From assembly GCA_000010565.1 (NCBI GenBank), contig AP009389.1, positions 434,001-498,000 of the forward strand: a DNA stretch of 64,000 bases. Direction: 5' to 3'. How positions within the stretch are numbered: the first letter of the stretch is position 1; the number at the start of each line of letters is the position of its first letter. The notes beneath the pieces were generated by a model, which was not told where the DNA came from, ran no database searches, and saw nothing but the letters and a program-made list of their open reading frames with translations. Source of the stretch: Pelotomaculum thermopropionicum SI (GTDB lineage Bacteria; Bacillota; Desulfotomaculia; Desulfotomaculales; Pelotomaculaceae). The position numbers were made by a program, and so were the translations under genes. Positions 51,374-63,935 of this stretch are shown piece by piece.

Positions 51374-52417
51374 ATGGCAGTAAAGGTCAGCATAATAGGC
51401 GCCACCGGCTATACGGGGGCCGAACTGGTGAGGATCCTGTCCCGCCACCCGCAGGCCGAGCTGGTGGCGCTGACAACCCAAAGCTATGCGGGCAAGAAGT
51501 TCTGGGAGGTTTATCCCCACCTGTACGGATATAACCAGCTAACCTGCGAAGAAATGAACCTGCCCGAAATAATGGAGTCCTCTGACATTGTTTTTGTGGC
51601 CCTGCCGCACGGGCACGCCATGCCGGCCGCCCGCGAGGCGGCGCGCCGGGGCAGGAAGCTCATCGACCTGGGGGCCGACTTCCGCCTTAAGGACTTCCGG
51701 ACCTATGAACAGTGGTACAGGGTGGAGCATACGGCCAGGGAACTGCTGGCCGGGGCGGTTTACGGCCTGCCCGAGGTTAACCGCCGGGAAATCAGGGAGG
51801 CCTGGCTGGTGGCGAATCCTGGTTGCTACCCCACCAGCGCCATTCTGGCCCTGGCGCCCCTTTTAAAAAACAGGTTGATCGACACCAGCAGCATCATAAT
51901 CGACTCCAAGTCCGGCGTATCCGGGGCGGGGCGGGGGCTCGCCCTGGGCTCCCACTTCAGCGAGGTAAACGAGAATTTCAAGGCTTACAATGTGGCCGTG
52001 CACCGGCATACCCCTGAAATCGAGCAGGAACTGGGGAGAATTGCGGGGGAGGATGTGGCCGTTACCTTCACGCCGCACCTGCTGCCGGTCACCAGGGGCA
52101 TCCTGAGCACCGTTTACGCAAAGCTTGCCGCTCCCGCAGGGGAAGAGGAGATCAGGGAAGTTTACCTGGATTATTACCGGGGCGAGCCCTTTGTGCGGGT
52201 GCTGCCGGCCGGCATGTTGCCGCAGATCAAGTGGGTTGCCGGAACCAACCACTGCGACATCGGCCTGACGGTGGACCGCCGCACGGGGCGGGTAGTCGTG
52301 CTTTCGGCCATAGATAACCTGGTGAAAGGGGCGTCCGGGCAGGCCGTTCAGAATATGAACATAATCTGCGGGCTGCCGGAGGACACCGGCCTGGCCGGGC
52401 CGGGCCTGTACCCTTAG
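51374..52417 (+). CDS. argC: N-acetyl-gamma-glutamyl-phosphate reductase
   Basis: A 347-residue NADPH-dependent reductase, third step of arginine synthesis. NADP-binding VSIIGATGYTGAELVRILS, catalytic Cys in VANPGCYPTSAI and C-terminal VAGTNHCDIGL are as in ArgC type 1. ATG 51374 follows GGAGGTGAG; the frame is open to 51335 without support. First gene of the arg operon. Confidence 0.95.
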   Translation: MAVKVSIIGATGYTGAELVRILSRHPQAELVALTTQSYAGKKFWEVYPHLYGYNQLTCEEMNLPEIMESSDIVFVALPHGHAMPAAREAARRGRKLIDLGADFRLKDFRTYEQWYRVEHTARELLAGAVYGLPEVNRREIREAWLVANPGCYPTSAILALAPLLKNRLIDTSSIIIDSKSGVSGAGRGLALGSHFSEVNENFKAYNVAVHRHTPEIEQELGRIAGEDVAVTFTPHLLPVTRGILSTVYAKLAAPAGEEEIREVYLDYYRGEPFVRVLPAGMLPQIKWVAGTNHCDIGLTVDRRTGRVVVLSAIDNLVKGASGQAVQNMNIICGLPEDTGLAGPGLYP

Positions 52418-52493
52418 AACCGGGTAAGCCTTATGACAAAGCGCCGCCCTTATGGGCTATTAAAATATAATGCTGTTAACCGGAGGTATGGGA

Positions 52494-53702
52494 ATGACCT
52501 GTGAGTTTATATCCGGCGGTGTTACCGCGGCGGCCGGTTTTCTGGCCGGCACCGCCTGTGCGGCCATTAAGAAAAAGGACAAAAGGGACATTGCCGTTGT
52601 TTATTCCACCGTCCCGGCGGCAGCGGCCGGGGTTTTTACCTTGAATTTAGTGAAGGCTGCCCCGGTCCTGGTCTCCATGAAGCGCGTAGCCGGGGGCAGG
52701 GCCCAGGCGGTGGTGGTCAACAGCGGCAATGCCAACGCCTGCAACGGGGAACAGGGGATGAGGGACGCCCTGGCCATGGCCGCGGAAGCAGCAGGCGTTC
52801 TGGGCATCCCGGAGGAATACGTCCTGGTGGCTTCCACCGGCGTGATCGGGCAGAAGATGCCCATGGACAGGGTGCTGCCCGGCATCCGGGAGGCGGCCGG
52901 GCGGGTTTCTGCCGGCGGGGGGCACCTGGCCGCTCAGGCCATTATGACCACCGACACCTATCCCAAGGAGGCCGCCGTGCGTCTGGAGCTGGGCGGCAAG
53001 ACGGTGACGGTGGGCGGCATGGCCAAGGGGTCCGGGATGATTCACCCCAACATGGCTACCCTGCTCTGCTTTTTCACCACGGACGCGGCAATTTCACCCG
53101 CCTGCCTGGGGCAGGCCCTGAAATATGCCGTTGACCGCAGCTTCAACATGATTACGGTGGACGGAGATACCAGCACCAACGACATGGCCGTGATCCTGGC
53201 CAACGGCCTTGCCGGGAACGAACCGATCGAGGGCGGAGGCCCTGATTACGAAGCTTTCCGGGATGCCCTCGGGGAGGTGTGCACCAGGCTGGCGGTGGCG
53301 GTGGCCAGGGACGGCGAAGGGGCCACCAGGCTGATTCAGGTGGAAGTGCTCAACGCCGCAACGGAGGAAGACGCGCGCCTGGCCGCCAGGGCGGTGGCAG
53401 GCTCTTCCCTGGTCAAGGCGGCGGTTTTCGGGCGGGACGCCAACTGGGGCAGGGTAATCTGCGCTGCCGGCTATTCCGGGGCCAGCTTCGACCCGGAGAA
53501 GGTGGACATTTTTCTGGGCGATGTGCAGGTGGCCCGCGACGGGGGCTCCCTGGACTTTAGCGAGGAGCGCGCCCTGGAAGTGCTTGGCGGGGACACGGTC
53601 AGGATAGTCCTGGACTTTAAAACCGGGAGTTGCCATGCCACCGCCTGGGGGTGCGACCTTTCCTACGACTACGTGAAGATAAACGCCGCCTACCGCACCT
53701 GA
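52494..53702 (+). CDS. argJ: Bifunctional ornithine acetyltransferase
   Basis: A 402-residue ArgJ, moving the acetyl group from acetylornithine to glutamate, so no separate ArgE is needed. The self-cleavage site is in [17 protein letters not shown] near residue 190; the Thr of ATL becomes the nucleophile of the beta chain. [10 protein letters not shown] and [17 protein letters not shown] are also typical. ATG 52494 suits GGAGG at 52482-52486. Confidence 0.95.
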   Translation: MTCEFISGGVTAAAGFLAGTACAAIKKKDKRDIAVVYSTVPAAAAGVFTLNLVKAAPVLVSMKRVAGGRAQAVVVNSGNANACNGEQGMRDALAMAAEAAGVLGIPEEYVLVASTGVIGQKMPMDRVLPGIREAAGRVSAGGGHLAAQAIMTTDTYPKEAAVRLELGGKTVTVGGMAKGSGMIHPNMATLLCFFTTDAAISPACLGQALKYAVDRSFNMITVDGDTSTNDMAVILANGLAGNEPIEGGGPDYEAFRDALGEVCTRLAVAVARDGEGATRLIQVEVLNAATEEDARLAARAVAGSSLVKAAVFGRDANWGRVICAAGYSGASFDPEKVDIFLGDVQVARDGGSLDFSEERALEVLGGDTVRIVLDFKTGSCHATAWGCDLSYDYVKINAAYRT

Positions 53703-53749
53703 CGGAAGATGCAGGACAGGGGCAAAAAAGCCGGAAGGAGAAGGATAGC

Positions 53750-54637
53750 ATGTCTACGCCGTGGGAAAAAGCAGCGGTACTGGTGGAGGCGCTGCCTTAC
53801 ATAAAGAAGTTTTACGGCAAAACCATCGTGATTAAGTACGGCGGGCACGCCATGCTGGACGACAGCCTCAAGGAGGCGGTGCTTACCGACGCGGTGCTGA
53901 TGAAGTACGTGGGAATGCACCCGGTAATCGTGCACGGGGGCGGCCCGGAAATTACCGAAATGCTGAAAAGGGTGGGCAAGGATTCGCGCTTTGTCGGCGG
54001 CCTGCGGGTTACCGACGGGGAGACCATGGAAATTGTGGAAATGGTCCTGGTGGGCAAGATCAACAAGGGGATAGTGTCCCGGATCAACCGCATCGGCGGG
54101 CTGGCGGTGGGCCTTTCCGGCAAGGACGCCGGCCTGTTCCAGGCGGTGAAAAAGTACCGGAAGGTGCGGACTCCCGAAGGCAGGGAAGAAACGGCCGACA
54201 TAGGCTTTGTGGGCGAAATCAGCAGGGTCAACCCCCAGATTGTCTCCACGGTCATCGCCGAAGGTTACATCCCGGTGATTGCGCCGGTGGCGGTGGGCCC
54301 TGAAGGGGAGAGCTACAACATCAACGCCGACTACGCGGCCGGGCGTCTGGCCGCCGCGCTGGGCGCCGACAAGCTGATTATCCTTACCGACGTGGAAGGA
54401 ATAATGGCCGACAGAAGCGATCCCGGCTCCCTCATTTCGGTGCTGCGGGCCTCAGAGGTGCCGTCCCTGATTGAGCGGGGCGTAATAGACGGCGGCATGA
54501 TTCCCAAGGTTGAATGCTGCCTTGACGCCCTGGCCGGGGGGGTAAGGACCACCCACATCCTGGACGGAAGGGTTCCTCATTCCATATTGCTGGAAATATT
54601 TACCGACAAGGGCATCGGGACCATGGTGGAGAAATAA
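53750..54637 (+). CDS. argB: N-acetylglutamate kinase
   Basis: A 295-residue amino-acid kinase: [16 protein letters not shown] and [14 protein letters not shown] bind phosphates, and [20 protein letters not shown] and [10 protein letters not shown] bind ATP. The N-terminal helix of about 25 residues before the kinase core is typical of arginine-inhibited hexameric ArgB, so feedback inhibition is likely. ATG 53750 has GGAAGGAGAAGG upstream. Confidence 0.95.
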   Translation: MSTPWEKAAVLVEALPYIKKFYGKTIVIKYGGHAMLDDSLKEAVLTDAVLMKYVGMHPVIVHGGGPEITEMLKRVGKDSRFVGGLRVTDGETMEIVEMVLVGKINKGIVSRINRIGGLAVGLSGKDAGLFQAVKKYRKVRTPEGREETADIGFVGEISRVNPQIVSTVIAEGYIPVIAPVAVGPEGESYNINADYAAGRLAAALGADKLIILTDVEGIMADRSDPGSLISVLRASEVPSLIERGVIDGGMIPKVECCLDALAGGVRTTHILDGRVPHSILLEIFTDKGIGTMVEK

Positions 54638-54697
54638 ATAAGGAATAACCGTTTATGATTATTGAAATGTAACATATTCACTTTAGAGGTGACCGTT

Positions 54698-55894
54698 ATG
54701 AATTCTAAGGAAATTATAGAGCTCGGCGACAAATACCTGATGCGCAACGTCGGGCGGCTCCCCCTGGCCCCGGTGAAGGGTGAAGGCGCCCGCCTGTGTG
54801 ATGCCGACGGAAACGAGTACCTGGACTTTGTCAGCGGCATAGCCGTAAATTCGCTGGGCCACTGCCACCCGGCCGTGACCGGCGCCATCTGCCGGCAGGC
54901 CAAAAAGCTGATTCACTGTTCCAACCTTTACTACATCGAGCTCCAGGTGCTCCTGGCCAGGCTTTTAGCGGAAAATTCAGGCCTGGACAAGGCTTTTTTC
55001 TGCAACAGCGGGGCGGAGGCCAACGAGGCGGCCATCAAGCTGGCCCGGAAATACGCCAAGCTGAAGCACGGGCCGGAAAAGGTGGAGATCATCACCGCCT
55101 TAAACTCTTTTCACGGGCGCACCCTGGCAACCATTACCGCCACCGGCCAGCCGAAGTACCAGAAGGGCTTCGAGCCGCTGCCCGGCGGGTTTAAGTACGT
55201 TCCCTTCAACGACCTGGACGCCCTCGAACAGGCTGTCGGCCCGGCTACCTGCGCGGTGATGCTGGAGCCGGTGCAGGGGGAAGGAGGGGTCAACGTGCCT
55301 TCCCGGTACTACCTGGAGGGGGTCAGGATGCTCTGCCAGGAGCACGGGGCGCTGCTGATTTTCGACGAGGTCCAGACGGGCCTGGGCCGTACCGGCCGCT
55401 TCCTGGCCTGGCAGCATTTCGGTGTAAAACCCGACATTCTTACCCTGGCCAAGGCCCTGGGCGGAGGCTTCCCCATTGGGGCCATGCTGGCCGTGGAAGA
55501 GGTGGCCGGGGCGTTTCAGCCGGGCGACCATGCCTCCACTTTTGGCGGCAACCCACTGGCCTGCGCGGCTGCTCTGGCTGCCGTGGAAGAAATGCTCCGG
55601 GGCGGGGTGGTGGAGAATGCCGCCTCCGTCGGGGCCTACATGTACGATAAGCTGAAAGCCCTGGCCCAGAAATACGGTTTTGTCAGGGACGTGAGGGGTT
55701 TGGGGCTTCTTTTGGGAATGGAACTGGCCGTCGAGGGCAAGGCCGTAGTGAGCGGCTGCCAGGAAAAGGGGCTCCTGATAAACTGCGTGAACAACAACGT
55801 CCTGCGCTTTATTCCGCCTCTTACCATCACAACGGCAGAGGTGGACCGGGCGGTGGAGATACTCGATCAGGTTATGGCCGGAGTTAAGCTTTAG
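54698..55894 (+). CDS. argD: Acetylornithine aminotransferase
   Basis: A 398-residue class III PLP aminotransferase. PLP contacts include [32 protein letters not shown] and the Schiff-base Lys in [15 protein letters not shown]. It also commonly acts on succinyl-diaminopimelate. ATG 54698 has AGAGGTGA upstream. Confidence 0.95.
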
Positions 55895-55953
55895 AAGAAA
55901 GTTTTTGCTGCTTTGCCGGAAAAGCTATCTTATGCCGGTCAGGAGGTGGTTTT

Positions 55954-58900
55954 ATGCCCAGAAGAAAAGACATAAGGAAAGTCCTCGTGATCGGTTCCGG
56001 ACCGATAATTATCGGCCAGGCGGCCGAGTTCGACTACGCCGGCACCCAGGCCTGCAAGGCCCTGCGGGAGGAAGGCGTATCGGTGGTGCTGGTCAACTCC
56101 AACCCGGCCACCATCATGACCGACCTGGACATTGCCGATCAGGTTTACATAGAGCCGCTGGCATGGGACAGCGTGGCCGAAATCATTGCCCGCGAGCGGC
56201 CGGACGGCCTGCTCCCCACCCTGGGCGGCCAGACCGGCCTGAACATAGCCGTAGAGCTTTCGGAAAAAGGGGTGCTGCAGGACTACGGGGTGGAGCTTCT
56301 GGGCACTCCCCTGGAGTCCATAAAAAAGGCCGAAAACCGGGAGCTGTTTAAAAATTTAATGCTGGAAATAGGCGAGCCGGTGCCCAGGAGTACCATAGCC
56401 GGGAGCGTGGAGGAATGCCTGGCTTTTGCCGGGGAGATCGGCTACCCGGTCATTGTGAGGCCGGCCTACACTCTGGGAGGCACCGGAGGCGGCATTGCCT
56501 GCCGGGAGCAGGAACTGGTCGAGATAGCCGGCAGGGGCCTGAAGATGAGCATGATCGGCCAGGTCCTGCTGGAGCAGAGCGTGGCCGGCTGGAAGGAAAT
56601 CGAGTACGAGGTGATGCGGGACGGCGCGGACAACTGCATTACCGTCTGCAATATGGAAAACGTCGACCCGGTGGGCATCCATACCGGCGACAGCATTGTC
56701 GTGGCCCCGTCGCAGACCCTTTCCGACAAGGAGTACCAGCTTTTGCGCTCGGCGGCCCTGCGGATTATCCGGGCGCTGAAGGTGGAGGGCGGCTGCAACG
56801 TGCAGTTTGCCCTTGACCTTAACAGCATGGCCTACTACGTAATCGAAGTAAACCCCCGGGTCAGCCGCTCCAGCGCCCTGGCTTCCAAGGCCACCGGCTA
56901 CCCCATTGCCAAGGTGGCGGCTAAGATTGCCGTCGGACTGACCCTGGATGAGATAAAAAACCCGGTTACCGGCAAAACGTATGCCTGTTTTGAGCCGGCC
57001 CTGGACTACGTGGTGGTGAAAATACCGCGCTGGCCGTTCGACAAGTTCGGCAGCGCCGACCGGACCCTGGGCACCCAGATGAAGGCCACCGGCGAGGTGA
57101 TGGCCATCGACCGCACCTTTGAGGGGGCGCTGATGAAGGCGGTGCGCTCCCTGGAGATAGGCGTGGACGGACTGCACCTGCCGGGCTCGGCGGGGTGGTC
57201 TGAAATGGAACTGGAGGAAAAGCTTTCTTACCCCAACGACCTCCGCCTTTTTGCCATTGCCGAGGCCTTCAACCGCTCCTGGGGGATGCGCGAGGTGGCC
57301 CAGTTGACCACTATCGACTACTTTTACCTGAGCAAGATCAGGGGCATAGTGGAGCTTGAGCGCGAGCTTCAGGCGGCAGGCCCCAGGCCTCCCAGGGAGC
57401 TTTTGCGCCGGGCCAAGTCCTGCGGCCTGCCCGACTCCCTGATCGGCCGCCTGACCGGCCTGCCGGCGCGGGAGGTGCACGCCTTGCGGAAGGAGTACGG
57501 AATCCTGCCCGCCTTCAAAATTGTGGACACCTGCGCGGCCGAGTTTGAAGCGGTCACTCCTTACTACTATTCTACTTACGATGATGAGGACGAGGTGGCG
57601 GTTTCCGGCCGCCCGAAGGTGCTGGTGCTGGGCTCCGGCCCGATCCGGATCGGCCAGGGAATCGAGTTCGACTACTGCTCGGTCCATTCGGTATGGGGCC
57701 TGCAGCAGGAGGGGATAGAGGCCGTAATCATCAACAACAACCCGGAGACGGTCAGCACCGACTTTGATACGGCCGATAAGCTTTATTTTGAACCGCTGAC
57801 CCTGGAGGACGTCTTAAACGTCATAGAAAAGGAAAAGCCTTTGGGGGTAATAGTCCAGTTCGGCGGGCAGACGGCCATCAACCTCACTGCCGGCCTGGCG
57901 GCGCTGGGGGTAAACATCCTCGGCACCCCCGTGGAAGGGATAGACGCTGCGGAAGACCGGGACAAATTTGAAAAGCTTCTGACCGGCCTGGGCATTCCCC
58001 AGTCCGAGGGCAGGTCCGCCGTCAACGTGGAGGAAGCCCAGGCCGTTGCCGAAAAGCTGGGCTATCCCGTGCTGGTGCGCCCGTCCTACGTCCTGGGAGG
58101 GCGCGCCATGGAGATAATATCCAGCAAAACCGAACTGGTGAAATACATGACGGAGGCCGTGCAGGTGTCACCCAGGCACCCGGTGCTTGTGGATAAATAC
58201 ATCCGCGGCAAGGAGGTGGAGGTGGACGCCATCGGCGACGGCAATGACCTCTTCATCCCGGGGATAATGGAGCACATTGAGCGGGCCGGTGTGCACTCGG
58301 GGGACAGCATAGCCGTCTACCCGCCCCAGACGCTGAGCCGGGAGGAAATAGATAAAATTGTGGAATATACTTTAAAGATAGGCCGGGCGCTCAAGATTAA
58401 CGGCCTGATCAACATCCAGTACGTGGTGGACAACGGCGGGGTATACGTTCTGGAGGTGAACCCCAGGGCTTCCCGCACGGTTCCCGTGCTGAGCAAGGTC
58501 ACCGGGGTTCCCATGGTCCAGGCGGCAACCAGGGCCATGCTGGGGCGCAGCCTGGCCGAACTGGGCTACCGCCCGGGGCTGGGGCCGGTGGGCGGCTTCA
58601 TTGCGGTTAAGGCTCCGGTTTTCTCCTTTGAGAAACTGGGGCTGGTGGAGATTTCCCTGGGGCCGGAAATGAAGTCTACGGGAGAGGTTATGGGCATCGA
58701 CCGGTCTTTCCCCGGCGCCCTCTACAAGGCCATGCGCGCCGCCGGCCTGAAGGTGGCTTCCGGCGGCCGGGTGGTGTTTTCGGTGGCCGACCGCGACAAA
58801 GCTGAAGCCGTCTCCATTGCCGGCGAGTACGCCGCCCTCGGCTACACCCTGCACGCCACTCCCGGTACGGCCAGGGCCCTGGAAAAGGCCGGCCTGGAAG

Positions 58901-59205
58901 TGGAAGTGGTCGAGATAACCGACCCCGTTCCCCTGATCCGCTCCGGGACGGTGGGCCTGATAATCAACACTCCGACCAGGGGGAAGGTGCCCGGCCGGCC
59001 CGGTTTCCTGCTGAGGAGGACCGCCGCCGAGTACAGGGTGCCGTGCCTTACCTCGCTCGACACGGCCAGGGCGCTGGCAATGGTGCTGCGCAGCGTCAGG
59101 TGGGGCGGCGAACCGGCGCCGGTGAGCATGGCCGAACTTTTTGAGAAAGAAGGGACTGCCAATTGCTGTCTGAGAAAGAAAGATTCAAAGGCCGCCATCT
59201 TTTAA
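55954..59205 (+). CDS. carB: Carbamoyl-phosphate synthase large subunit
   Basis: A 1083-residue CarB with two duplicated ATP-grasp halves (first from [20 protein letters not shown], second from [20 protein letters not shown] at about 555). Each half has the [16 protein letters not shown] or [16 protein letters not shown] motif. The C-terminal allosteric domain begins near 940 ([20 protein letters not shown]). It makes carbamoyl phosphate from ammonia delivered by CarA, bicarbonate and two ATP. carA is absent: only 59 bp separate argD and carB, so the small subunit must come from elsewhere. ATG has CAGGAGGTGG upstream. The end overlaps argF by 43 bp. Confidence 0.95.
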
Positions 59206-60104
59206 GCCTGCACGACTTCTCCCCGGACGAAATAGCTTACATCCTCGATTTGGCCGGGGAACTGAAAGACAGGCAGAAAAAAAACATCCCCCATCCTTAC
59301 CTGCGGGGGAAAATGCTGGGGATGATCTTCCAGAAGTCCTCCACCCGCACCAGGGTTTCCTTCGAGGTGGCCATGTACCAGCTCGGGGGCAGCGCCATGT
59401 TTCTCAACGTTAACGACCTGCAGCTCGGGCGGGGCGAGACCATAGCCGACACGGCCAGGGTTCTCTCGCGCTACCTGGACGGGATCATGATTCGCACCTA
59501 TTCCCACGCCGACGTTGAGGAACTGGCCAGGCACGCCACCGTGCCGGTCATTAACGGGCTGACCGACCTGCTTCACCCCTGCCAGATCCTCGCCGACCTG
59601 CTCACCGTCAAGGAAAGGAAGGGCAGGCTGGCCGGGCTCAAGCTGGCCTACGTGGGGGACGGCAACAACGTCTGCCATTCCCTTCTCTTCGGCTGCGCCA
59701 AGACGGGCATGCACATCAGCGTGGCCTCCCCGGAAGGGTATAAGCCGAAGGAAGAAATTGTCCGTCTGGCCGAAAAAGACGCAGAGCAGACCGGAAGCAG
59801 GATTGAGATTCTCACCAGTCCGGTTGAGGCGGTTTCCGGCGCCGACGTGGTGGTAACCGACGTTTGGGCCAGCATGGGCCAGGAGGTGGAGCAGTCCCGG
59901 CGGGTCAGGGTATTCGCTCCCTACCAAGTGAACCGGCAACTGACCGGCCACGCCAGGCCCGATTATATATTCCTTCACTGCCTGCCGGCCCACCGCGGCG
60001 AAGAGGTGACCGATGAAATTATCGACGGGCCGCATTCGGCGGTTTGGGACGAGGCGGAAAACCGCCTGCACGTCCAGAAGGCCGTGCTGGCGCTGTTGTT
60101 ATAG
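59163..60104 (+). CDS. argF: Ornithine carbamoyltransferase
   Basis: A 313-residue transferase forming citrulline. [18 protein letters not shown] binds carbamoyl phosphate; [11 protein letters not shown] and [13 protein letters not shown] bind ornithine. The TTG start lies within carB (43-bp overlap), with GAAGGG upstream. Confidence 0.93.
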
Positions 60105-60157
60105 AATAGGTGTGGTGAGGGAGGCACGTTTCCACCCGAAGAAAGCAGGCAGTGCTG

Positions 60158-60198
60158 CCGGTGCGGAGCACCGGAGAGGGCGGTGACAAAACGCCGCC
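60158..60198 (+). other. Two stem-loops between argF and argG
   Basis: CCGGTGC/GCACCGG around GGA (60158-60174), then GGCGG/CCGCC (60179-60198). Neither has a T run. They may mark RNA processing or a leader of argG. Confidence 0.4.
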
Positions 60199-60258
60199 TT
60201 ACAGAAACACTTTCGCGTTCAATTGTTTAGACACCGATATAAAAAGGAGAGAGTAAAT

Positions 60259-61464
<1,206 letters not shown>

Positions 61465-61575
61465 GGCACAAACTTGCCGGCTTTACGTTTTTAGCAGCCG
61501 CTAAGCATATGTTGAACATAAAATGTAATTATTTCGGGTTGCGCTGAAACAAGCAGCAAGGAGTTTCCGGCCATG

Positions 61576-61623
61576 AAAAATATTCTACATGTACAGTTAT
61601 TTCTGCATGTAGAATATTTTTTA
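61576..61623 (+). terminator. Long hairpin after argG with ACATG motifs
   Basis: AAAAATATTCTACATG and CATGTAGAATATTTTT form perfect 16-bp arms with a 14-nt loop, followed by TTAGTTTTT. It can end argG transcripts. The inner part contains ACATGTA-like sequences similar to the candidate activator boxes at 63358-63424. Confidence 0.6.
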
Positions 61624-61824
61624 GTTTTTACTGTATAAACTTTTCTACAACATTCGACGAAATAATATTAGAACCGGTGTCATTATGTTCCGGGGGATTA
61701 CGGGGGAATCGGCTAATGCCGGTTTATTCGTGCTTAGCAGGTATGTTAATTGCAGATGCAAATTAGTGAAAAGGGGAACTTAGTTAAAAGAAAATATCAA
61801 TATATTTGCCAAGAGGTGCCATAT

Positions 61825-63261
61825 ATGCCGTATGGAATTAATTTTTCCAGTGACGAAATGGTAGATTTTTTAATAAAAGTACTGGATAGCGACCCTGAAT
61901 GCTTTGTTTTTGTTGACTCTGAAGCAAGAGTTATCTGGTTGAATAAAGCTTATCAGAGTTATCTTAACGTTAAACTTGAGGAAGCACAAGGAAAGCCGGT
62001 TGTGGACGTTATCCCGAATACGAGGCTGCAAGTTGTGGTGAAAACAGGAATTCCTGAACTGGGAAAGGTTCAAAATATTAACGGCAGGCGCGCTATTGTT
62101 AACAGAATTCCGCTTTTTAAAGATGGAAAAATTATAGTGGCTATAGGCAAGGTGTTGTTTAAAACGAAAAAGGAGTTTGCCGAACTTGTTTCAAAATTAA
62201 AGGAAGAAGTCGATTGTTACAAGCGTGAATTAAATGAAATTTATACTTCAAAATGGAAATTTGAAGATATCATTACCTGTTCGCCGAATTTAATACATGT
62301 TAAAGATCTGGCCCAAAAAGTTGCTCCGGTAGATGTAAATGTAATGATACTGGGTGAGAGCGGCAGTGGAAAGGAACTCCTTGCCCACTCCATCCATAGT
62401 GCCAGCACAAGAAGCTCAAAGCCTTTTGTATGTATCAATTGCGCCGCTATCCCGGAAAACATAATGGAATCCGAGCTATTTGGCTATGAGCCCGGGGCTT
62501 TTACCAATGCAAAATCCAACGGCAAACTGGGAAAATTGGAGATAGCCAATAACGGCACCGTTTTTCTGGATGAAATAGGTGATATGCCTCCTTTTATGCA
62601 GGCAAAACTGCTCAGGTTTTTGCAAGAAGGAGAACTGGAGAAGGTCGGATCGGTAAAGCCAGTATCCGTTAATGTACGTGTAATATGCGCGACAAATAGA
62701 AACATACAAAAAATGGTTGAGGATGGGATATTTAGGGCTGATCTGTATTACCGGCTAAGCAGTATAATCTTAAAAATTCCTCCTCTGCGTGAAAGGCCTG
62801 AAGATATAGAGCTTTTATGTGACCATTTTCTAAAAAGTATAACCGAAAAATGGGCTATCCCTTTGAAAAAGATAGATAAAGAAGCGCTGGAGATTTTAAA
62901 GAATTATTACTGGCCCGGAAATGTAAGAGAACTGCAGCACCTTTTAGAAACATTATGCTGTATTACTGATGGAAATATAATTAAGGCCAAGGCTCTGCCA
63001 AGTTATCTTTTTGGACAATCCGATTCTGCTATGTTGAAAAACAATGAGCTAAGAAGAATCAGTCTTTCAAATATAAATTCCGATGGTAATAATAAATATA
63101 TTTGTTCAGATGTTATAAACAGCAAAGAAAAAGAGTTATTAGAAGAAGTATTAAGAAATACCGGCGGCAATAAAAGAAAAGCAGCTGAGATGCTAGGAAT
63201 ACACCGCACAACGTTGTATTATAAATTAAGAAAATACAATATGCAATATAAGGTAAATTAA
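61825..63261 (+). CDS. PAS-domain sigma-54-dependent transcriptional activator
   Basis: A 478-residue enhancer-binding protein. Residues 10-115: PAS sensor domain (LDSDPECFVFVDSEARVIWL, VVDVIPNTRLQVV). About 165-395: AAA+ domain with Walker A GESGSGKE, Walker B VFLDEIGDMP and RFLQEGELEKVG. Residues 430-478: Fis-type HTH (AAEMLGIHRTTLYYKLRKY). The sigma-54-contact loop reads GAFTNA instead of GAFTGA. It likely senses a small molecule and drives the sigma-54 promoters upstream of the AOR gene at 63936. ATG 61825 has AAGAGGTG with correct spacing; upstream starts (61750, 61756) lack a ribosome site. Codon use is distinctly AT-rich. Confidence 0.9.
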   Translation: MPYGINFSSDEMVDFLIKVLDSDPECFVFVDSEARVIWLNKAYQSYLNVKLEEAQGKPVVDVIPNTRLQVVVKTGIPELGKVQNINGRRAIVNRIPLFKDGKIIVAIGKVLFKTKKEFAELVSKLKEEVDCYKRELNEIYTSKWKFEDIITCSPNLIHVKDLAQKVAPVDVNVMILGESGSGKELLAHSIHSASTRSSKPFVCINCAAIPENIMESELFGYEPGAFTNAKSNGKLGKLEIANNGTVFLDEIGDMPPFMQAKLLRFLQEGELEKVGSVKPVSVNVRVICATNRNIQKMVEDGIFRADLYYRLSSIILKIPPLRERPEDIELLCDHFLKSITEKWAIPLKKIDKEALEILKNYYWPGNVRELQHLLETLCCITDGNIIKAKALPSYLFGQSDSAMLKNNELRRISLSNINSDGNNKYICSDVINSKEKELLEEVLRNTGGNKRKAAEMLGIHRTTLYYKLRKYNMQYKVN

Positions 63262-63302
63262 GTTATAAATGAAATAATTTTTTAATTAAAAAAGATATGC
63301 AG

Positions 63303-63334
63303 GTACGCATGTTTTATATATGCGTACTTTTTTT
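63303..63334 (+). terminator. Intrinsic terminator after the activator gene
   Basis: GTACGCAT and ATGCGTAC perfect 8-bp arms, 9-nt loop, followed by a long T run. Confidence 0.85.
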
Positions 63335-63357
63335 ATTTTTTAGCGACTTGTGTAGTA

Positions 63358-63424
63358 ACATGTATAATACATGTAGCAATTCCATTATGCAGCATGTTTT
63401 TATATTAATATTATACATGTATAA
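63358..63424. promoter_or_regulatory. Palindromic boxes, candidate activator binding sites
   Basis: ACATGTATAATACATGT (63358-63374, arms ACATGTA/TACATGT) and TTATACATGTATAA (63411-63424, perfect palindrome). Centres are about 50 bp apart and 150-360 bp upstream of the two sigma-54 promoters, the usual place of enhancer sites. Confidence 0.55.
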
Positions 63425-63564
63425 AAAGATGTATAAGTTATTCTATAGTTAACTGACACTGACTGGTATGATTTTAAATTTACATTTTTATTAAAATAGG
63501 CAATTATTGCCCGTCAACTGCTATGTGAGGTGAAGTTGCTGAATTGAAAAATTAATTTTCAATA

Positions 63565-63582
63565 TTGGCATGTCAATTGCTA
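63565..63582 (+). promoter_or_regulatory. Sigma-54 promoter 1 for AOR 3
   Basis: TTGGCATGTCAATTGCTA: GG and GC separated by 10 bases, matching the -24/-12 consensus TGGCAY-N5-TTGCW. It lies downstream of the palindromic boxes. Confidence 0.7.
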
Positions 63583-63726
63583 AGCAAAAGTTACATATTA
63601 ATATTCCTATTTACCGGAATTTGTCTTGTTTTTCGTAAACTCGAAAATGATTAACTTATACGCTTTATATACTGTTTTCTGTTCCAACAACCTGGAATTT
63701 AGAAAAGAAATATCCCGCAACCAAAA

Positions 63727-63743
63727 TGGCATAATATTTGCTA
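63727..63743 (+). promoter_or_regulatory. Sigma-54 promoter 2 for AOR 3
   Basis: TGGCATAATATTTGCTA has the same GG-N10-GC layout and lies about 190 bp before the AOR start. Tandem sites suggest two start points under the same activator. Confidence 0.65.
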
Positions 63744-63935
63744 AAATATCATGGTAAATGCTCGGGGGAAAAAGGAGGGGTAAAAATGATATAATTATCG
63801 AACATATTATATTTTGTTTACATTTTTAAATTGAGCTATTAGATGTACTGTTAAATTTGTCTTGAAACAAAGTGAATATTGAAATCAGAAAAATGCTTTA
63901 TGGGTCATTATTGACTAATAAAGGAGTGTTTAGGG

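Noticed and set aside
56356-57687. 443-residue frame antisense to carB
   Set aside because: Lies entirely within a well-supported carB and shows antisense-type composition.
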